Origin: Eupeodes corollae
Taxonomy: Eukaryota; Arthropoda; Insecta; Diptera; Syrphidae
NCBI RefSeq assembly: GCF_945859685.1
Contig: NC_079147.1
Span: 146,530,645-146,594,644, forward strand
Length of the DNA stretch: 64,000 bases
Direction of reading: 5' to 3'
Made by a program: the position numbers and the translations under genes. Positions 46,892-57,403 of the stretch are shown one piece after another (the first letter of the stretch is position 1; each line of letters starts with the position of its first letter). The notes under the pieces were generated by a model. It saw only the letters and a program-made list of their open reading frames with translations, searched no databases and was not told the DNA's origin.

Positions 46892-47589
46892 AAATTAAAA
46901 ATGTTAACAATTTTAATTTTAAATAATGAATCTAGACTTTTTAGGTTATGATTTTATAGTTACAGATTTGAAAATTTAATTAAAATTCATTAAACAGATT
47001 TTACTCGATTCATATAGAGTTGGGAAGTATTGATTACTTTTCGAAAATTGTAATGTAAACGTTAAATTTACTGATTAATTGATAAAGAGGACCGTAAGCC
47101 CCATTCGATCTGCTATCAATAGTTATACGGGTTAAATTCCTTCTTAAGCTAGCCTGACTTCGATTGAAACTTAATCGACAAAGAATAGATGGACACAAAA
47201 TGTAAAGGAGAGCTGCAAAAACTATCTGTGACCAAAAAGATGTAGGAGATTTATCAAGAGAAGCCATTGACTATAGTGGTAATAAAGTCAACCTTGAATA
47301 CTTTTTATTCTATGAATTTGAACGGAATAGTACGCCTGTATTCAAGAATTGGCCTAACAAAAAAATTAATTTTAATATTTTATAGATTACGGAACTCTCG
47401 GTAAAATATATTGACAAAACCCAGTGGCTTGTTAGTCTGTTTTAAAATATAATTATAGTTATTAGTAAACGTTAATTTTGAGTCAAATTCAAGTTAGAAA
47501 AACTGGATTCTCTATTCAAACGTTGCGATCTCAACCTTTAGTAATAAAAACTACTACAATACTTTTAAGTGTCTTGTAGCTTCTTATAC
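46892..47589. other. Fur1: Intronic stretch, nothing recognised
   Basis: AT-rich sequence after the candidate poly(A) site. No supported frame. Confidence 0.4.
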
Positions 47590-47770
47590 TCCTTGGTGCA
47601 TTTATCAATTCAAAATATTTTAATATTACCTGCATAGATAAGCGATATAGATTTATTTGAAACATAAGGCAAATTATTAAGAATTAAAATAAACAGCAGT
47701 GGACCAAAGTGACTGCCTTGAGGTACACCAGAATTGACTTTAAATTGACAAGAAGATCTTTAAAATATGA
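47590..47770 (-). mobile_element. LINE family D scrap
   Basis: The minus strand reads VNSGVPQGSHFGPLLFIL at about 47690-47745, the same reverse transcriptase block as in 20905-21510. Nothing else of the element is readable. Confidence 0.6.
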
Positions 47771-49090
47771 CGAAATCCACATAAAGGAACGGCTATAGGA
47801 CTTTAATTCGTGACTAAATTTTCAGGACATTTTTCTCATCACACTTCAAGAAATTGAATATTCAGCCAGGCCTTAGTTCTTTTATTTCAATTGGAGAACA
47901 TTTAGTATCCTAAACTTCTAGAGTATGGGATTTAGTTTATGTTATTTGATTTGTTGGTCTTCAGAACCGATGCCCGTAACTATAGTTTATGCGTAAAAAA
48001 CTTTACCCAATACCGTACGAAACTAACCTTCGTAATAATCCTTGATTTCCTCTCCAATGTCATCCGAACATTGACAATAGTGATGAAATAAATGATATAA
48101 TTTCACCTCTGTGCAAACAAAAATACCGGAACGTCTCGACGGGAAATCGATTAATGAGATCACCAGCAACGCTTATATTTGCAGAAAATCTTCGACTGAG
48201 CCTTCCTTTCATGGTACAGTCGCTCGTCGATTTTAATGACCATTATCATTGGGAAAAAGATACGTTAGAATCACGACTTTTGAAGTAAGTTTAAATACAT
48301 TTCAATGTTTTTTGCGATTGTTAAGTCATCGATCATAGTAAATGACAAACATTCAGCTTAAATTAAAATGACAGCTGTCAAATGCCAACTCTACCGTGTT
48401 TTTCTTTGTTGTATGCTAAAATAATGCATACATACATCATTTGGCAAGTACATGGACTACAAAAACCATCATTCTTAAAGGAACAACATACTAACAATAT
48501 TTTTCAGAATCGTCAGAAACGTCAAATAAAGATGGACAATTTTAATCAATTTCGAGGAGCTTCTCATAAAAGCTTACCTTTATCAGGTACCATATGTGTT
48601 CGTGTTCGGCTTATAATTTAGATTTTAAATCATTCCAAATGAAGAAAAATAACAACATACAAAATTGGTCTGTTCCCGTACTGTATTTCAATCGCCGAGG
48701 TCTGTTCCGTCATTTATGATATATATTAGTTAGAAATAGAGTAGAAATTTATCGAAAAAAAAACTGATTAGCGGCGAGAAGGTTGCCACTCAATGTAATG
48801 TATGAGAATCTGTCACGTTGACGTTTATAAAATTGCTATACCACAAGTTTCTGACAGAAGAAGATCTGACATTTGCGACATTTGCGACCATTGTCAAAAT
48901 CAATGATTTATTGTATTTATTGTATGAGAATTTGTGTTGTTGAAGTATGTTTAATAGCTACACCACAAATGTCAAAGAGAACTGACATTTGCTGCCATTT
49001 GCAAAAGCAATAGCTGTTTCTTGAGTGACACTTTTTTTTGATTTTTTATTTGATTCTATTTTCTATGTTTTGCATATATGAATGTTTAAG
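47771..49090. other. Fur1: Intronic stretch, nothing recognised
   Basis: AT-rich. Repeated words such as TGACATTTGC near 48860-48990 suggest an old local duplication. No gene. Confidence 0.4.
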
Positions 49091-49092
49091 TA

Positions 49093-49433
49093 AAGGGTTT
49101 TCCATTAAAGGTGGGTCGATTTTAATATTGAATAAAACTTATTGTTTATGAGATATCAATAAGATGGCATCTCTGGGTGGCGTGCATTCAATAGGCCGCG
49201 TTTTCGATTACCTTGGCTCATAAACATGGCTAAATTCGACCGATAATCTTTGATGACCGCCGTGGTTTACCGCTTATTCGCGTGGACCTTCGTCTTAAGA
49301 AAGCCTCGCAAGAAAAAGTCTAAAGGGGTTAAATAACAAGATATTGGTGATCAATTGACGTAGTCAGAATTTAAAAAAAAAACATGGCCGCCACGAGCTA
49401 TCAAAATCAGCCAGTCCCTATTGGAAAACTCTT
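49093..49433. mobile_element. Mariner-derived MITE, 341 bases
   Basis: Inverted ends AAGGGTTTTCCATTA (left) and CCTATTGGAAAACTCTT (right) are near-mirror images. Each is bordered by the TA duplication at 49091-49092 and 49434-49435. Internal words (GGCCGCGTTTTCG, ACATGGCCGCCACGAGCTATC) match the ends of the mariner fossils at 15.4-16.9 kb. It has no coding capacity, so it would depend on a transposase made elsewhere. Confidence 0.8.
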
Positions 49434-49568
49434 TATATAGAATAGAATAGATACGTTGTTGTAAAATGTATTATTTTATTTAATTAAAGTAAGTTTTTAT
49501 TGAAATCTCTATAAAATAAATGAATTAAATAAAAACCAGCGCTGTGGCAACACTGATCTGAATTATAT

Positions 49569-50148
49569 AGTTATGTCACAGACATACACCACCACCATAC
49601 CTACAATATCACTTAACGTGATGGACGGATATAGCCATCGAGCTATCGGCGCCGTCCAATATAAACAATAACTTCCGTCAATGACCAGTGACAAAAATCT
49701 TAAACAGATAAAAATTCTTCCCAGCGAGTAACATAAACAATTACTCGCTGTAAACATAAATGTGCTGATTCGCACATCTTATCGATTGTGTCACCATCAT
49801 TCCCGTTAGATCATGTATTGATCGTATATCAGAATATTAGAATGGGGATGATCGGTTGGTTATAAATAAGCCTGTAACAGTCGATGAGTCGTCTTTTTCA
49901 TTCATAACTTCGTATAAGCCTATGGTTTCCCCCGACCCACGGTAAGGGACCAGAAGCTTCAATAAATTAATCTTTAGAACTGTAATTAAGAAATAATTGT
50001 CTCCGCGTAAAAATTTATAAAGTTTAAATAAAAAGTCTAAAAGACTAAATAAAAAATTTCGTGTTGTGTTTTTTATTATTTGAAACTCCCGAGTGGACGG
50101 GAGTATAAATGGTTTTTTTTACCTTAGCGGGTAATTAAAGACATAACT
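49569..50148 (+). repeat. 5' LTR of the errantivirus
   Basis: 580 bases with inverted termini AGTTATG/CATAACT. TATAAATA at 49861-49868 is a candidate promoter element. An AATAAA-type signal lies near 50040-50055, in the T- and A-rich last part. Reads the same as 57301-57880. Confidence 0.95.
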
Positions 50149-50165
50149 GGCGCAGTCGGAAACGG
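50148..50165 (+). promoter_or_regulatory. Primer binding site of the errantivirus
   Basis: TGGCGCAGTCGG starts with the last base of the LTR, the arrangement of errantiviruses of the 17.6/297 type. In those elements this sequence pairs with the 3' end of a serine tRNA to prime reverse transcription. The tRNA was not aligned here. Confidence 0.75.
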
Positions 50166-50697
50166 GCTCCTTAAAACCGAACGGAAAAACGAAAAGTGAA
50201 TAAACCGAAAATAAAAGTGAATAGACCAAAACTAACATAAAAAGTGGGAAATAATAATAAAAAAAAAATAAATAAAAATAAATACAAAAAAAAAGAAATA
50301 TTAATAATGAAAAGTGAAAAATAAAATTAAAAAGTAAAAATGTAAAATAAATTTTACTACTATACTAATAAAATAATAGTGCATTAAAAAAAATTAAAAT
50401 TGAAGGAATAAATAAATAAATTAAAGAAGTAAAAATAAGAAAAAAAAAAAAAAAGGAAATTTTACGATAAGCAGTGAAAATAATTAGAAAAAAAAAAAAG
50501 AAGAAAGAAAATTGTTAGTGACAAAACAAAATGAAAGGAAAATTTTAGTGATAATAAATACCTAACTAATAAAAAAAAAGAAAGAAAAAAAATAAGAGAT
50601 TATAAAAAAAAAAAAAAAAAAAATAATAATAATAGAACTACTGACAGTACCTAGTAAAAAAAAAAAAAAAAAATAAAAAAAAGACAGTAACGTGAAA

Positions 50698-50864
50698 AAT
50701 CAACTGTAAATCAACTATAAATCATCTAATCAACTATAGACCAACTTTAAATCAACTTTAAATCAACTGTAAATCAACTGTAAATCAACTAAAATCAACT
50801 TTAAATCAGCTGTAAATCAACTATAAATCAGCTATAGATCAACTGTAAATCAATCAACTTTAAA
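50698..50864 (+). repeat. Leader array of about 15 short repeats (TAAATCAACTG type)
   Basis: Units of 10-11 bases built on AATCAACT with TA, GTA or TTA spacers are repeated about fifteen times, some changed to CAGCT or CATCT. The array lies in the untranslated leader before gag. That is where gypsy carries its Su(Hw) insulator array. The unit here does not look like the Su(Hw) site, so any protein binding is open. Confidence 0.85.
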
Positions 50865-51070
50865 GTAGCAGACAGTTATGAATAAGTAAAGTAAGAATTA
50901 TGATAAATACAAATTTTTGTTCATATTAAAAAAAAAAAAAAAAATTATATAATATTATTTTTATGCAATAATCCGTATTAAGTATATCAGTTTACCACAG
51001 TGTTTGTCTAGTATAAAAGAAGATAAATAAATAATAAGAATACCTACCTACAAAAAAAAAATAAAACAAA

Positions 51071-52102
51071 ATGAATTTCTTAAAAACCCCAGATCTACTC
51101 AAAACTTTACCAGAATTTACTGGTAAACCAACAGAATTGGAAGAATTCGTGAGATCCGCGAATTTGGTGTGGAATGCACTGAGCACAATAGAAAACGCAC
51201 CATTGCAATTGTGGTTGCAAGTTCTTAGAAACAAGATCAAAGGTAAAGCTTCAGATAGATTACGCCTCTACGGCAATCCAGATACCTGGGATGGAATTAA
51301 AGACATACTTTATAGACATTTTCAAGATCACAGGGATGAAAGAACTCTCTATAATCAATTAAGTTTGATAAGACAAACTAGTAGCTTGTCTAAGTTTTAC
51401 GATGATATTTTAGATATCATCACAACGCTTAACGCACGAGTCAGACAAAACGAAGACAATTTAGAAATACGTAATAGAATGATACGAAGAAATATTAAAG
51501 AAGGTTTGGAAACCTTCGTAAAAGGCTTAAGGGATCCTTTTAGAACAATAGTTATGTCCAGAGATCCGGACACTTTAGAAGAAGCGTACGAAATTACACT
51601 TAGTTTAGCAGAAGCTGGTAGATCGTCTACAATAAATTTTAATAATAACCAACAACGGGTCAACAGAAATAATTATAACAATAACAATAATAATAACTAT
51701 CAAAATAGGTACAACAATGGAAATTCAAATAATTATTACCAAAACCGAAACAATAACAATAATGATTTTTGGAATAGAAACAACGACAATAATAACATGA
51801 ACAGAAACAATAATTACAATAATAACACGAATAGAAATAATAATTTTAACAATAATAATTCAAATAGAAATAACAATTTCAACAATAATTTTAATAATAG
51901 AAACAATTTCGAAAATAATTCTTTTAGGTATAGGAATAATAATTCTGGACAACAGAGAACAGTTAACGGGGGCGAACCAATGGATGTTGATCCAAACCCA
52001 TCTACTATTCAAAGGGGTTTGAATAGAAACCAGAATAATAGAAATTTTAGACCAAATGAGGTCTATTGTCAGGAAAATTTTCGGCCAGAAGCCTCGGATT
52101 AA
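51071..52102 (+). CDS. gag: Errantivirus gag
   Basis: 343 residues from an ATG at the end of a long A-rich leader. The N-terminal two thirds are helical, capsid-like sequence (LPEFTGKPTELEEFV at 15-30, LRLYGNPDTWDGIK near 77). The C-terminal third, from about residue 193, is almost all asparagine, arginine and tyrosine. There is no CCHC zinc knuckle, as in other errantiviruses, and the basic N/R tail probably handles RNA binding. The frame ends at TAA 52100-52102, overlapping pol in the -1 frame. Confidence 0.9.
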   Translation: MNFLKTPDLLKTLPEFTGKPTELEEFVRSANLVWNALSTIENAPLQLWLQVLRNKIKGKASDRLRLYGNPDTWDGIKDILYRHFQDHRDERTLYNQLSLIRQTSSLSKFYDDILDIITTLNARVRQNEDNLEIRNRMIRRNIKEGLETFVKGLRDPFRTIVMSRDPDTLEEAYEITLSLAEAGRSSTINFNNNQQRVNRNNYNNNNNNNYQNRYNNGNSNNYYQNRNNNNNDFWNRNNDNNNMNRNNNYNNNTNRNNNFNNNNSNRNNNFNNNFNNRNNFENNSFRYRNNNSGQQRTVNGGEPMDVDPNPSTIQRGLNRNQNNRNFRPNEVYCQENFRPEASD

Positions 52103-55100
52103 GTACGTTACCGTATGTAGAAGTAAAAGTAAACGAAAATAAGAATTTAAAAATGTTAGTAGATACTGGATCTTCAAGTTCCATACTTAGTCCAGAAGGT
52201 ATAAATAAGAGAAAAATTATAGATATAGAACCTAGAGTAGCAAAATCTTTTAGTGGTAACACAACAATTAATCAAAAAGTTGAAATGACTTTATTCGAAG
52301 AATTCGGGTTAGATTACCCAGTAGTAACATTTTATTTGCATAAATTTCATGATTATTTCGACGGGATAATCGGAAACGATATACTTAGTGAACACAAAAT
52401 AATTGTAGATTATGGGAAAGGAGAACTTAAAAGAGGACATTTTAAATTAAAAATGGAATTTAAACCAATAGTAAGGACATATGAATATGAGTTAGAACCA
52501 AGGCAGATTATTTGCGTTGAAATCCCCGTAGATAAAAAACGTGGTATCATACAAATATTAGAACGAAACTTAGGTAATGTTGAAGTCTTAGACGACGTAT
52601 ACTGTTCTAAGAAATGGTTGGCAAAGTTAACGTTGAAAAACAAAACAAACCACCCTCTAACTTTTAGAGTTCGACAACCTTTAAAAGCCAAACGGCTTTA
52701 CGGTCCAGAGAAAGATATTTGCTTAGCAGCAGAAGAATCTCTAGATGTCAACTTAGCAGTTGACCAGTTTCCTAATATGCAACCAAATAAATATGATGAG
52801 GTAAAAGGAAAAGAAAGAGAAAATGAAACAAAAAAGATAGGCAAACAGCCAGATAAAACTAAGAAGAATATTAAAGGTAAAAAACCTAAGTTCAAAAGGA
52901 CAGGCAAAAAGCCGCAAATAAACTATGAAAATAACGAAAATAACGAAAAGACAGAAATACTTAATGAAAAAGTAAATAAGAATAAGGAAGAAATAAATTA
53001 TTGCAGAATAGATGCACAATCAGAAAATATTAATGATCTAATGTCACAAGTAGAATTAAATCACTTAGATAGTGAGGAAGTAGAGCAACTGGAAGATATT
53101 CTAACGGAATATGCAGATGTATTTAAGAGAGATGGGCAAAACCTTACTTTTACGAATAAGGTAAAACATGAAATTAAAACTACGGACGAACGACCTGTAT
53201 ATGTAAAAAATTATAGACATCCCTATGTTCACAAGGAGGAAATTCAAAAACAAATAAAGGAAATGTTAGAATCAGGAATAATTAGACCAAGTAGTTCACC
53301 ATGGTCCTCACCAGTTTGGATAGTGCCTAAGAAAGATGATTCATCAGGAAATAAGAAATGGCGATTAGTCATAGATTTCAGGAAAGTTAATGAAAAAACT
53401 ATAGACGATAGGTATCCAATACCAAACATACAAGAAATATTGGAAATGTTAGGCAAATGTTCCCATTTCACCACACTCGATTTAGCATCGGGATTCCACC
53501 AGATTGAGGTAGATAAGCGAGATATCAAGAAAACAGCCTTCACGGTTAATAATGGTCATTACGAATACACGAGAATGCCATTTGGGTTAAAAAACGCGCC
53601 CGCGACATTTCAACGCGTAATGGATGCAATTTTAAAGGACTTAATAAATGTCATATGTTTTATTTATATGGATGATATTATAATATTCTCCCAAAATCTC
53701 ATTGAGCATACTCAAAATCTACGAAAAGTTTTTGAAGCACTAAGAAATGCTAATTTAAAAATTCAAATAGAAAAAAGCAAATTTCTTAAAGAAGAAGTAG
53801 AGTTCCTTGGTCACGTTGTGACTAGAGATGGTATTAAGCCAAATCCACGGAAAATAGAAGCGGTTGAAAATTACCCAATCCCAAAAACACAGAAACAGAT
53901 TAAACAATTTTTAGGATTACTCGGATATTATAGGAAGTTTATTAAGGATTTTGCAAAAGTAACAAAACCAATGACAGAAAAGTTAAAGAAAGGTCAAAAA
54001 ATTGATATAAATAACGAAAGATATTCAAAATGCTTTAGAGACTGTACAAACATGCTAACATCAGAACCAATTCTAGCATACCCAGATTTTAGTAAACAAT
54101 TCTTGTTAAGCACAGACGCATCTAATTATGCAATAGGAGCTGTGTTATCTCAAATTCAAGAAGGATTAGAACACCCTTTATGTTACGCAAGTCGAACATT
54201 GAACGATCACGAGAAAAATTATTCAACAATAGAAAAAGAACTATTAGCCATAGTTTGGGCGACAAAATACTTCAGGCCATACCTTTACGGTACAAAATTT
54301 AAAATTCAAACAGACCATAAACCTTTGAAATGGCTTATGAATTTAAAAGAGCCAAACAGTAAATTAGTAAGGTGGAAATTACAAATGGAAGAATTTGATT
54401 ACCAAGTAGACTATAAACCAGGTAAAATAAACAGTAATGCAGATGCTTTAAGTAGAATACCCCTTGAAATAAATCATGATGAAATAATAACAACTGACGC
54501 TACAATTCATAGTGCTAGTGAAGATGACCATGGGTACATCCCAATATCAGAATCTCCATTAAATTTATTCAAAAATCAATTTATCATAGAGAAACTTAGA
54601 AGTGGAGCTAATCAAATTAGGACTAAAAATATTTTTAACAAAATTAGGAAGACAATAAAGTATAAAAATTTTACAGAAATAGATATCATTCAAATTATAA
54701 AAAATCATTTTAACCCTAAAAGCACCAATGCTATATACGTGGAAGATCTCCAATTATACCTTCAAATACAAAATGTGTTTAAAAACCATTTCCACAGATC
54801 AAAAAGATTTAAAATATTAAGGTGTACAAGAATTTTAAAAGATGTAGAAAATGAGCAAGAGCAAGATGAAATTATTGTAAATTTACATAAGGAAAACAAT
54901 CATAGAGGCATAACAGAATCCTTTGAACGTATTAAACGCGAATATTTCTTTCCAAATATAAAAGAAAAACTAACAAGATACATAAATAATTGCGAAATAT
55001 GCCAAGTCGAAAAGTATGACAGAAACCCTTCAAAACCAAAATTTGAAAGCACAGAATCACCAAAAAATCCTTTAGATATCATTCACGTAGATATTTTCTT

Positions 55101-55797
55101 TTTGCAAAAAGGTAAACCCATAATAACAATTATTGATAAATATAGTAGATTTGCACAAGCATACGAACTACAATCTAGAAATTCAATACATTTAAAAGAC
55201 GCTATCCTCAAATACATAAGTACATTCGGCAAACCAAAACTAATAGTTATAGATCAGGAAAAGGCAGCAACTTCAATAGATTTTCAGGAATTTTTAAGAA
55301 ATGAAAGAATAAATTTGCATTTCACAACAATAAGTAACTCAAACTCAAATTCTCCAGTAGAAAGATTCCATTCAACAATTTTAGAACATTTAAGAATATT
55401 AAAAAATCATAATAATATCACAACAGATGAAGCGTTACCAAGAGCAATTTTTGCATATAATAACTCAATTTGTAGTGCAACAAAATATACACCGTTTGAA
55501 TTATTTTATAGGAGAATACCAGAAGCATTAGAAGAAAAAGCTTATTTAGACACATGTGAAAAGAAAAATAAAGTAATAGAAAAACGAAATATAAACAGAA
55601 ATGATCCTAATGAATACAAAGAAAAAGACAGATTGTATCATAAAATAAGGTACTCAAGAAAGCTACAACCAAGATTTAAAAAATATTATACACAGAGAAA
55701 TAATAAAGTAACAGTTTTCGCCACTAATAATAAACAATACCATAAATGTAAAATAAAAAGACCTCGAAAATTTCAGGAACAAGATGGAAGTGCTTAA
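52066..55797 (+). CDS. pol: Errantivirus pol: protease, reverse transcriptase, RNase H, integrase
   Basis: An open frame of 1243 residues, entered by -1 frameshift from gag, so the first codons are not a real start. Aspartic protease: VDTGSSSS with D at residue 33. Reverse transcriptase: LDLASGFHQI, FGLKNAPATFQ, and the catalytic YMDD at 534-537. RNase H: TDAS with D at 684, YSTIEKELLAIVW, and TDHKPL. Integrase: HHCC zinc site, H941 with C976 and C979, then core acidic residues in HVDIFF, VIDQEKA and the SPVERFHS glutamate. The length and order fit complete Ty3/gypsy pol proteins and no defect was seen. The end overlaps the env start by 14 bases. Confidence 0.93.
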   Translation: MSGKFSARSLGLSTLPYVEVKVNENKNLKMLVDTGSSSSILSPEGINKRKIIDIEPRVAKSFSGNTTINQKVEMTLFEEFGLDYPVVTFYLHKFHDYFDGIIGNDILSEHKIIVDYGKGELKRGHFKLKMEFKPIVRTYEYELEPRQIICVEIPVDKKRGIIQILERNLGNVEVLDDVYCSKKWLAKLTLKNKTNHPLTFRVRQPLKAKRLYGPEKDICLAAEESLDVNLAVDQFPNMQPNKYDEVKGKERENETKKIGKQPDKTKKNIKGKKPKFKRTGKKPQINYENNENNEKTEILNEKVNKNKEEINYCRIDAQSENINDLMSQVELNHLDSEEVEQLEDILTEYADVFKRDGQNLTFTNKVKHEIKTTDERPVYVKNYRHPYVHKEEIQKQIKEMLESGIIRPSSSPWSSPVWIVPKKDDSSGNKKWRLVIDFRKVNEKTIDDRYPIPNIQEILEMLGKCSHFTTLDLASGFHQIEVDKRDIKKTAFTVNNGHYEYTRMPFGLKNAPATFQRVMDAILKDLINVICFIYMDDIIIFSQNLIEHTQNLRKVFEALRNANLKIQIEKSKFLKEEVEFLGHVVTRDGIKPNPRKIEAVENYPIPKTQKQIKQFLGLLGYYRKFIKDFAKVTKPMTEKLKKGQKIDINNERYSKCFRDCTNMLTSEPILAYPDFSKQFLLSTDASNYAIGAVLSQIQEGLEHPLCYASRTLNDHEKNYSTIEKELLAIVWATKYFRPYLYGTKFKIQTDHKPLKWLMNLKEPNSKLVRWKLQMEEFDYQVDYKPGKINSNADALSRIPLEINHDEIITTDATIHSASEDDHGYIPISESPLNLFKNQFIIEKLRSGANQIRTKNIFNKIRKTIKYKNFTEIDIIQIIKNHFNPKSTNAIYVEDLQLYLQIQNVFKNHFHRSKRFKILRCTRILKDVENEQEQDEIIVNLHKENNHRGITESFERIKREYFFPNIKEKLTRYINNCEICQVEKYDRNPSKPKFESTESPKNPLDIIHVDIFFLQKGKPIITIIDKYSRFAQAYELQSRNSIHLKDAILKYISTFGKPKLIVIDQEKAATSIDFQEFLRNERINLHFTTISNSNSNSPVERFHSTILEHLRILKNHNNITTDEALPRAIFAYNNSICSATKYTPFELFYRRIPEALEEKAYLDTCEKKNKVIEKRNINRNDPNEYKEKDRLYHKIRYSRKLQPRFKKYYTQRNNKVTVFATNNKQYHKCKIKRPRKFQEQDGSA
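52075..52081 (+). promoter_or_regulatory. Candidate -1 ribosomal frameshift heptamer A AAT TTT
   Basis: In the gag frame the codons GAA AAT TTT contain AAATTTT, which fits the X XXY YYZ slippery rule. A -1 slip there moves directly into the pol frame, 19 bases before the gag stop. No pseudoknot was modelled. Confidence 0.75.
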
Positions 55798-57403
55798 AAC
55801 AACACTTATACTCTTTTTGACGTTAAGGACAATATCAGGACAAGGACTTGACACACTTAGTTATGGACAAACTGGACAAAGACTAGAAGTAATTGACTTA
55901 AACTACGGAGAGGGATATATCTTAATTAGAGACCAGGAATTACAAGTTATTACAAATTATAGGAAAATATTACACATAATTGATACCAACAATTGGGAAG
56001 AGAATTTGGTCATAATCAAACAGAACATTTTTAACTTAAGTTACTCAGATCATTTTCCAACAATGTTACACAGTTTTAATTCATTAGAAAAAGAAATTCA
56101 CAGCTTAATACCACATTATAGGAAGAGAAGAGGTTTATTGAATATAGTAGGGAAAGGACTTAAATGGATTGCAGGAACAATGGACTCGGACGACGAGTTA
56201 GAAATAAAAGAAAAATTAGAAGTTAATGAAGCAAATAATAAAAATGCTATAAAAGATCTAAATGATCAGGTAAAAATAAATGACGAACTAACTAATGCAA
56301 TGAAATCGATAACAGACCACATAAATAGACAACAAAACTTAATTAATGATCAAATTTCAAATATATCGCTACAAGTAGAATCAGACTTAAATGAGATTGA
56401 ACACATTCAACACGTATTTCAAATTCAATACGACATCCAACTGTTAAGAGAGCAGATTAAGAGGGTAAAAGAAAATCTGATGTTATGTAGATTAAACATT
56501 TTAGGCAGAGACATTTTCTCAGCCGAAGATAATATTACTATTAAAGATTTAATGTCGATTAAAAGTTCAGCATTATTATATAAAAATAAAATAGTATTTG
56601 TTGTATTAATTCCAAACTATTCTAAGCAAATATTTTATAAGGCCTTTATTGAGCCAATACCAAATAAAGAATATTTAGAATTAGATTCAAAATATTACAC
56701 TGTAATATTAAGTAATAATTCATTCTTTGAATACGAAGAAAAAATAACATTGTTAAAGAAAAATTTAAAAAGAATAAAAGAAAATTGTATATCAAAACTG
56801 CTAACAGAAAATGCGGAATGTAATTATAAAATCAATAAAGAAAAAGAAATAAAGCAATTAACAAATAATGTAATTATTGTAAAAAATATACAAAAAACTA
56901 AAATTAAGCATAATTGTAATCAATATGAAAATTATTTAAGGGGACATAATCTAATAATTTTTGAAAATTGTAAAATAAAAATTAATGAAATATGTTATGA
57001 AACTGTAACCATCAATGAAAATTTTGTAATACCGAATTTTAACGAAATTAAAATAGGAAATATCTCAATTAACATTTCTATGCCAGAGTTGCATCTTAAA
57101 AACATAAAAAATAGACAAATCATTGAAGAAATGAGGTACTCTCATTCTCTTACTAGAAATATTTCATTCAGCACAATAGCTGTATTAACATTTGCAATTT
57201 TAATAATAATTTTCATCCTTCGTAAAAGGAAAATTAACAAAAACGTAAATATTGAAGTTAAAAACTCTTATTCTCCGGAGGAGAATCTTAAGGAGGGGGG
57301 AGTTATGTCACAGACATACACCACCACCATACCTACAATATCACTTAACGTGATGGACGGATATAGCCATCGAGCTATCGGCGCCGTCCAATATAAACAA
57401 TAA
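55784..57403 (+). CDS. env: Errantivirus env (surface fusion glycoprotein)
   Basis: 539 residues, with the ATG inside the end of pol; in relatives this gene is expressed from a spliced RNA. A short hydrophobic signal segment opens it. A basic cleavage site RKRR lies at 113-116, followed by a glycine-led stretch like the fusion peptide of the baculovirus F/errantivirus Env family. A coiled-coil-rich region follows at about 140-240. One membrane segment lies near 455-480, and then a basic cytoplasmic tail. The last 34 codons and the stop lie inside the 3' LTR. No break was seen. Whether particles form is unknown. Confidence 0.9.
   Translation: MEVLKTTLILFLTLRTISGQGLDTLSYGQTGQRLEVIDLNYGEGYILIRDQELQVITNYRKILHIIDTNNWEENLVIIKQNIFNLSYSDHFPTMLHSFNSLEKEIHSLIPHYRKRRGLLNIVGKGLKWIAGTMDSDDELEIKEKLEVNEANNKNAIKDLNDQVKINDELTNAMKSITDHINRQQNLINDQISNISLQVESDLNEIEHIQHVFQIQYDIQLLREQIKRVKENLMLCRLNILGRDIFSAEDNITIKDLMSIKSSALLYKNKIVFVVLIPNYSKQIFYKAFIEPIPNKEYLELDSKYYTVILSNNSFFEYEEKITLLKKNLKRIKENCISKLLTENAECNYKINKEKEIKQLTNNVIIVKNIQKTKIKHNCNQYENYLRGHNLIIFENCKIKINEICYETVTINENFVIPNFNEIKIGNISINISMPELHLKNIKNRQIIEEMRYSHSLTRNISFSTIAVLTFAILIIIFILRKRKINKNVNIEVKNSYSPEENLKEGGVMSQTYTTTIPTISLNVMDGYSHRAIGAVQYKQ
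57290..57300 (+). promoter_or_regulatory. Polypurine tract of the errantivirus
   Basis: AAGGAGGGGGG directly precedes the 3' LTR. It is the expected primer for plus-strand DNA synthesis. It also lies within the env frame. Confidence 0.85.

Noticed and set aside
49563..49775. Minus-strand frame repeated at 57268-57507
   Set aside because: It appears twice only because it lies in the LTR. The antisense text has no known domain.
50698..50864. Su(Hw) binding array as in gypsy
   Set aside because: Units are AATCAACT-type and lack the TGCATA core of the Su(Hw) site. Only the position is similar.
50698..50864. CRISPR-like array
   Set aside because: Units are 10-11 bases without unique spacers, in a eukaryotic retroelement leader.
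55784..57403. Host gene with a signal peptide and membrane anchor
   Set aside because: It overlaps pol, ends in the LTR and has errantivirus Env architecture, so it is viral.
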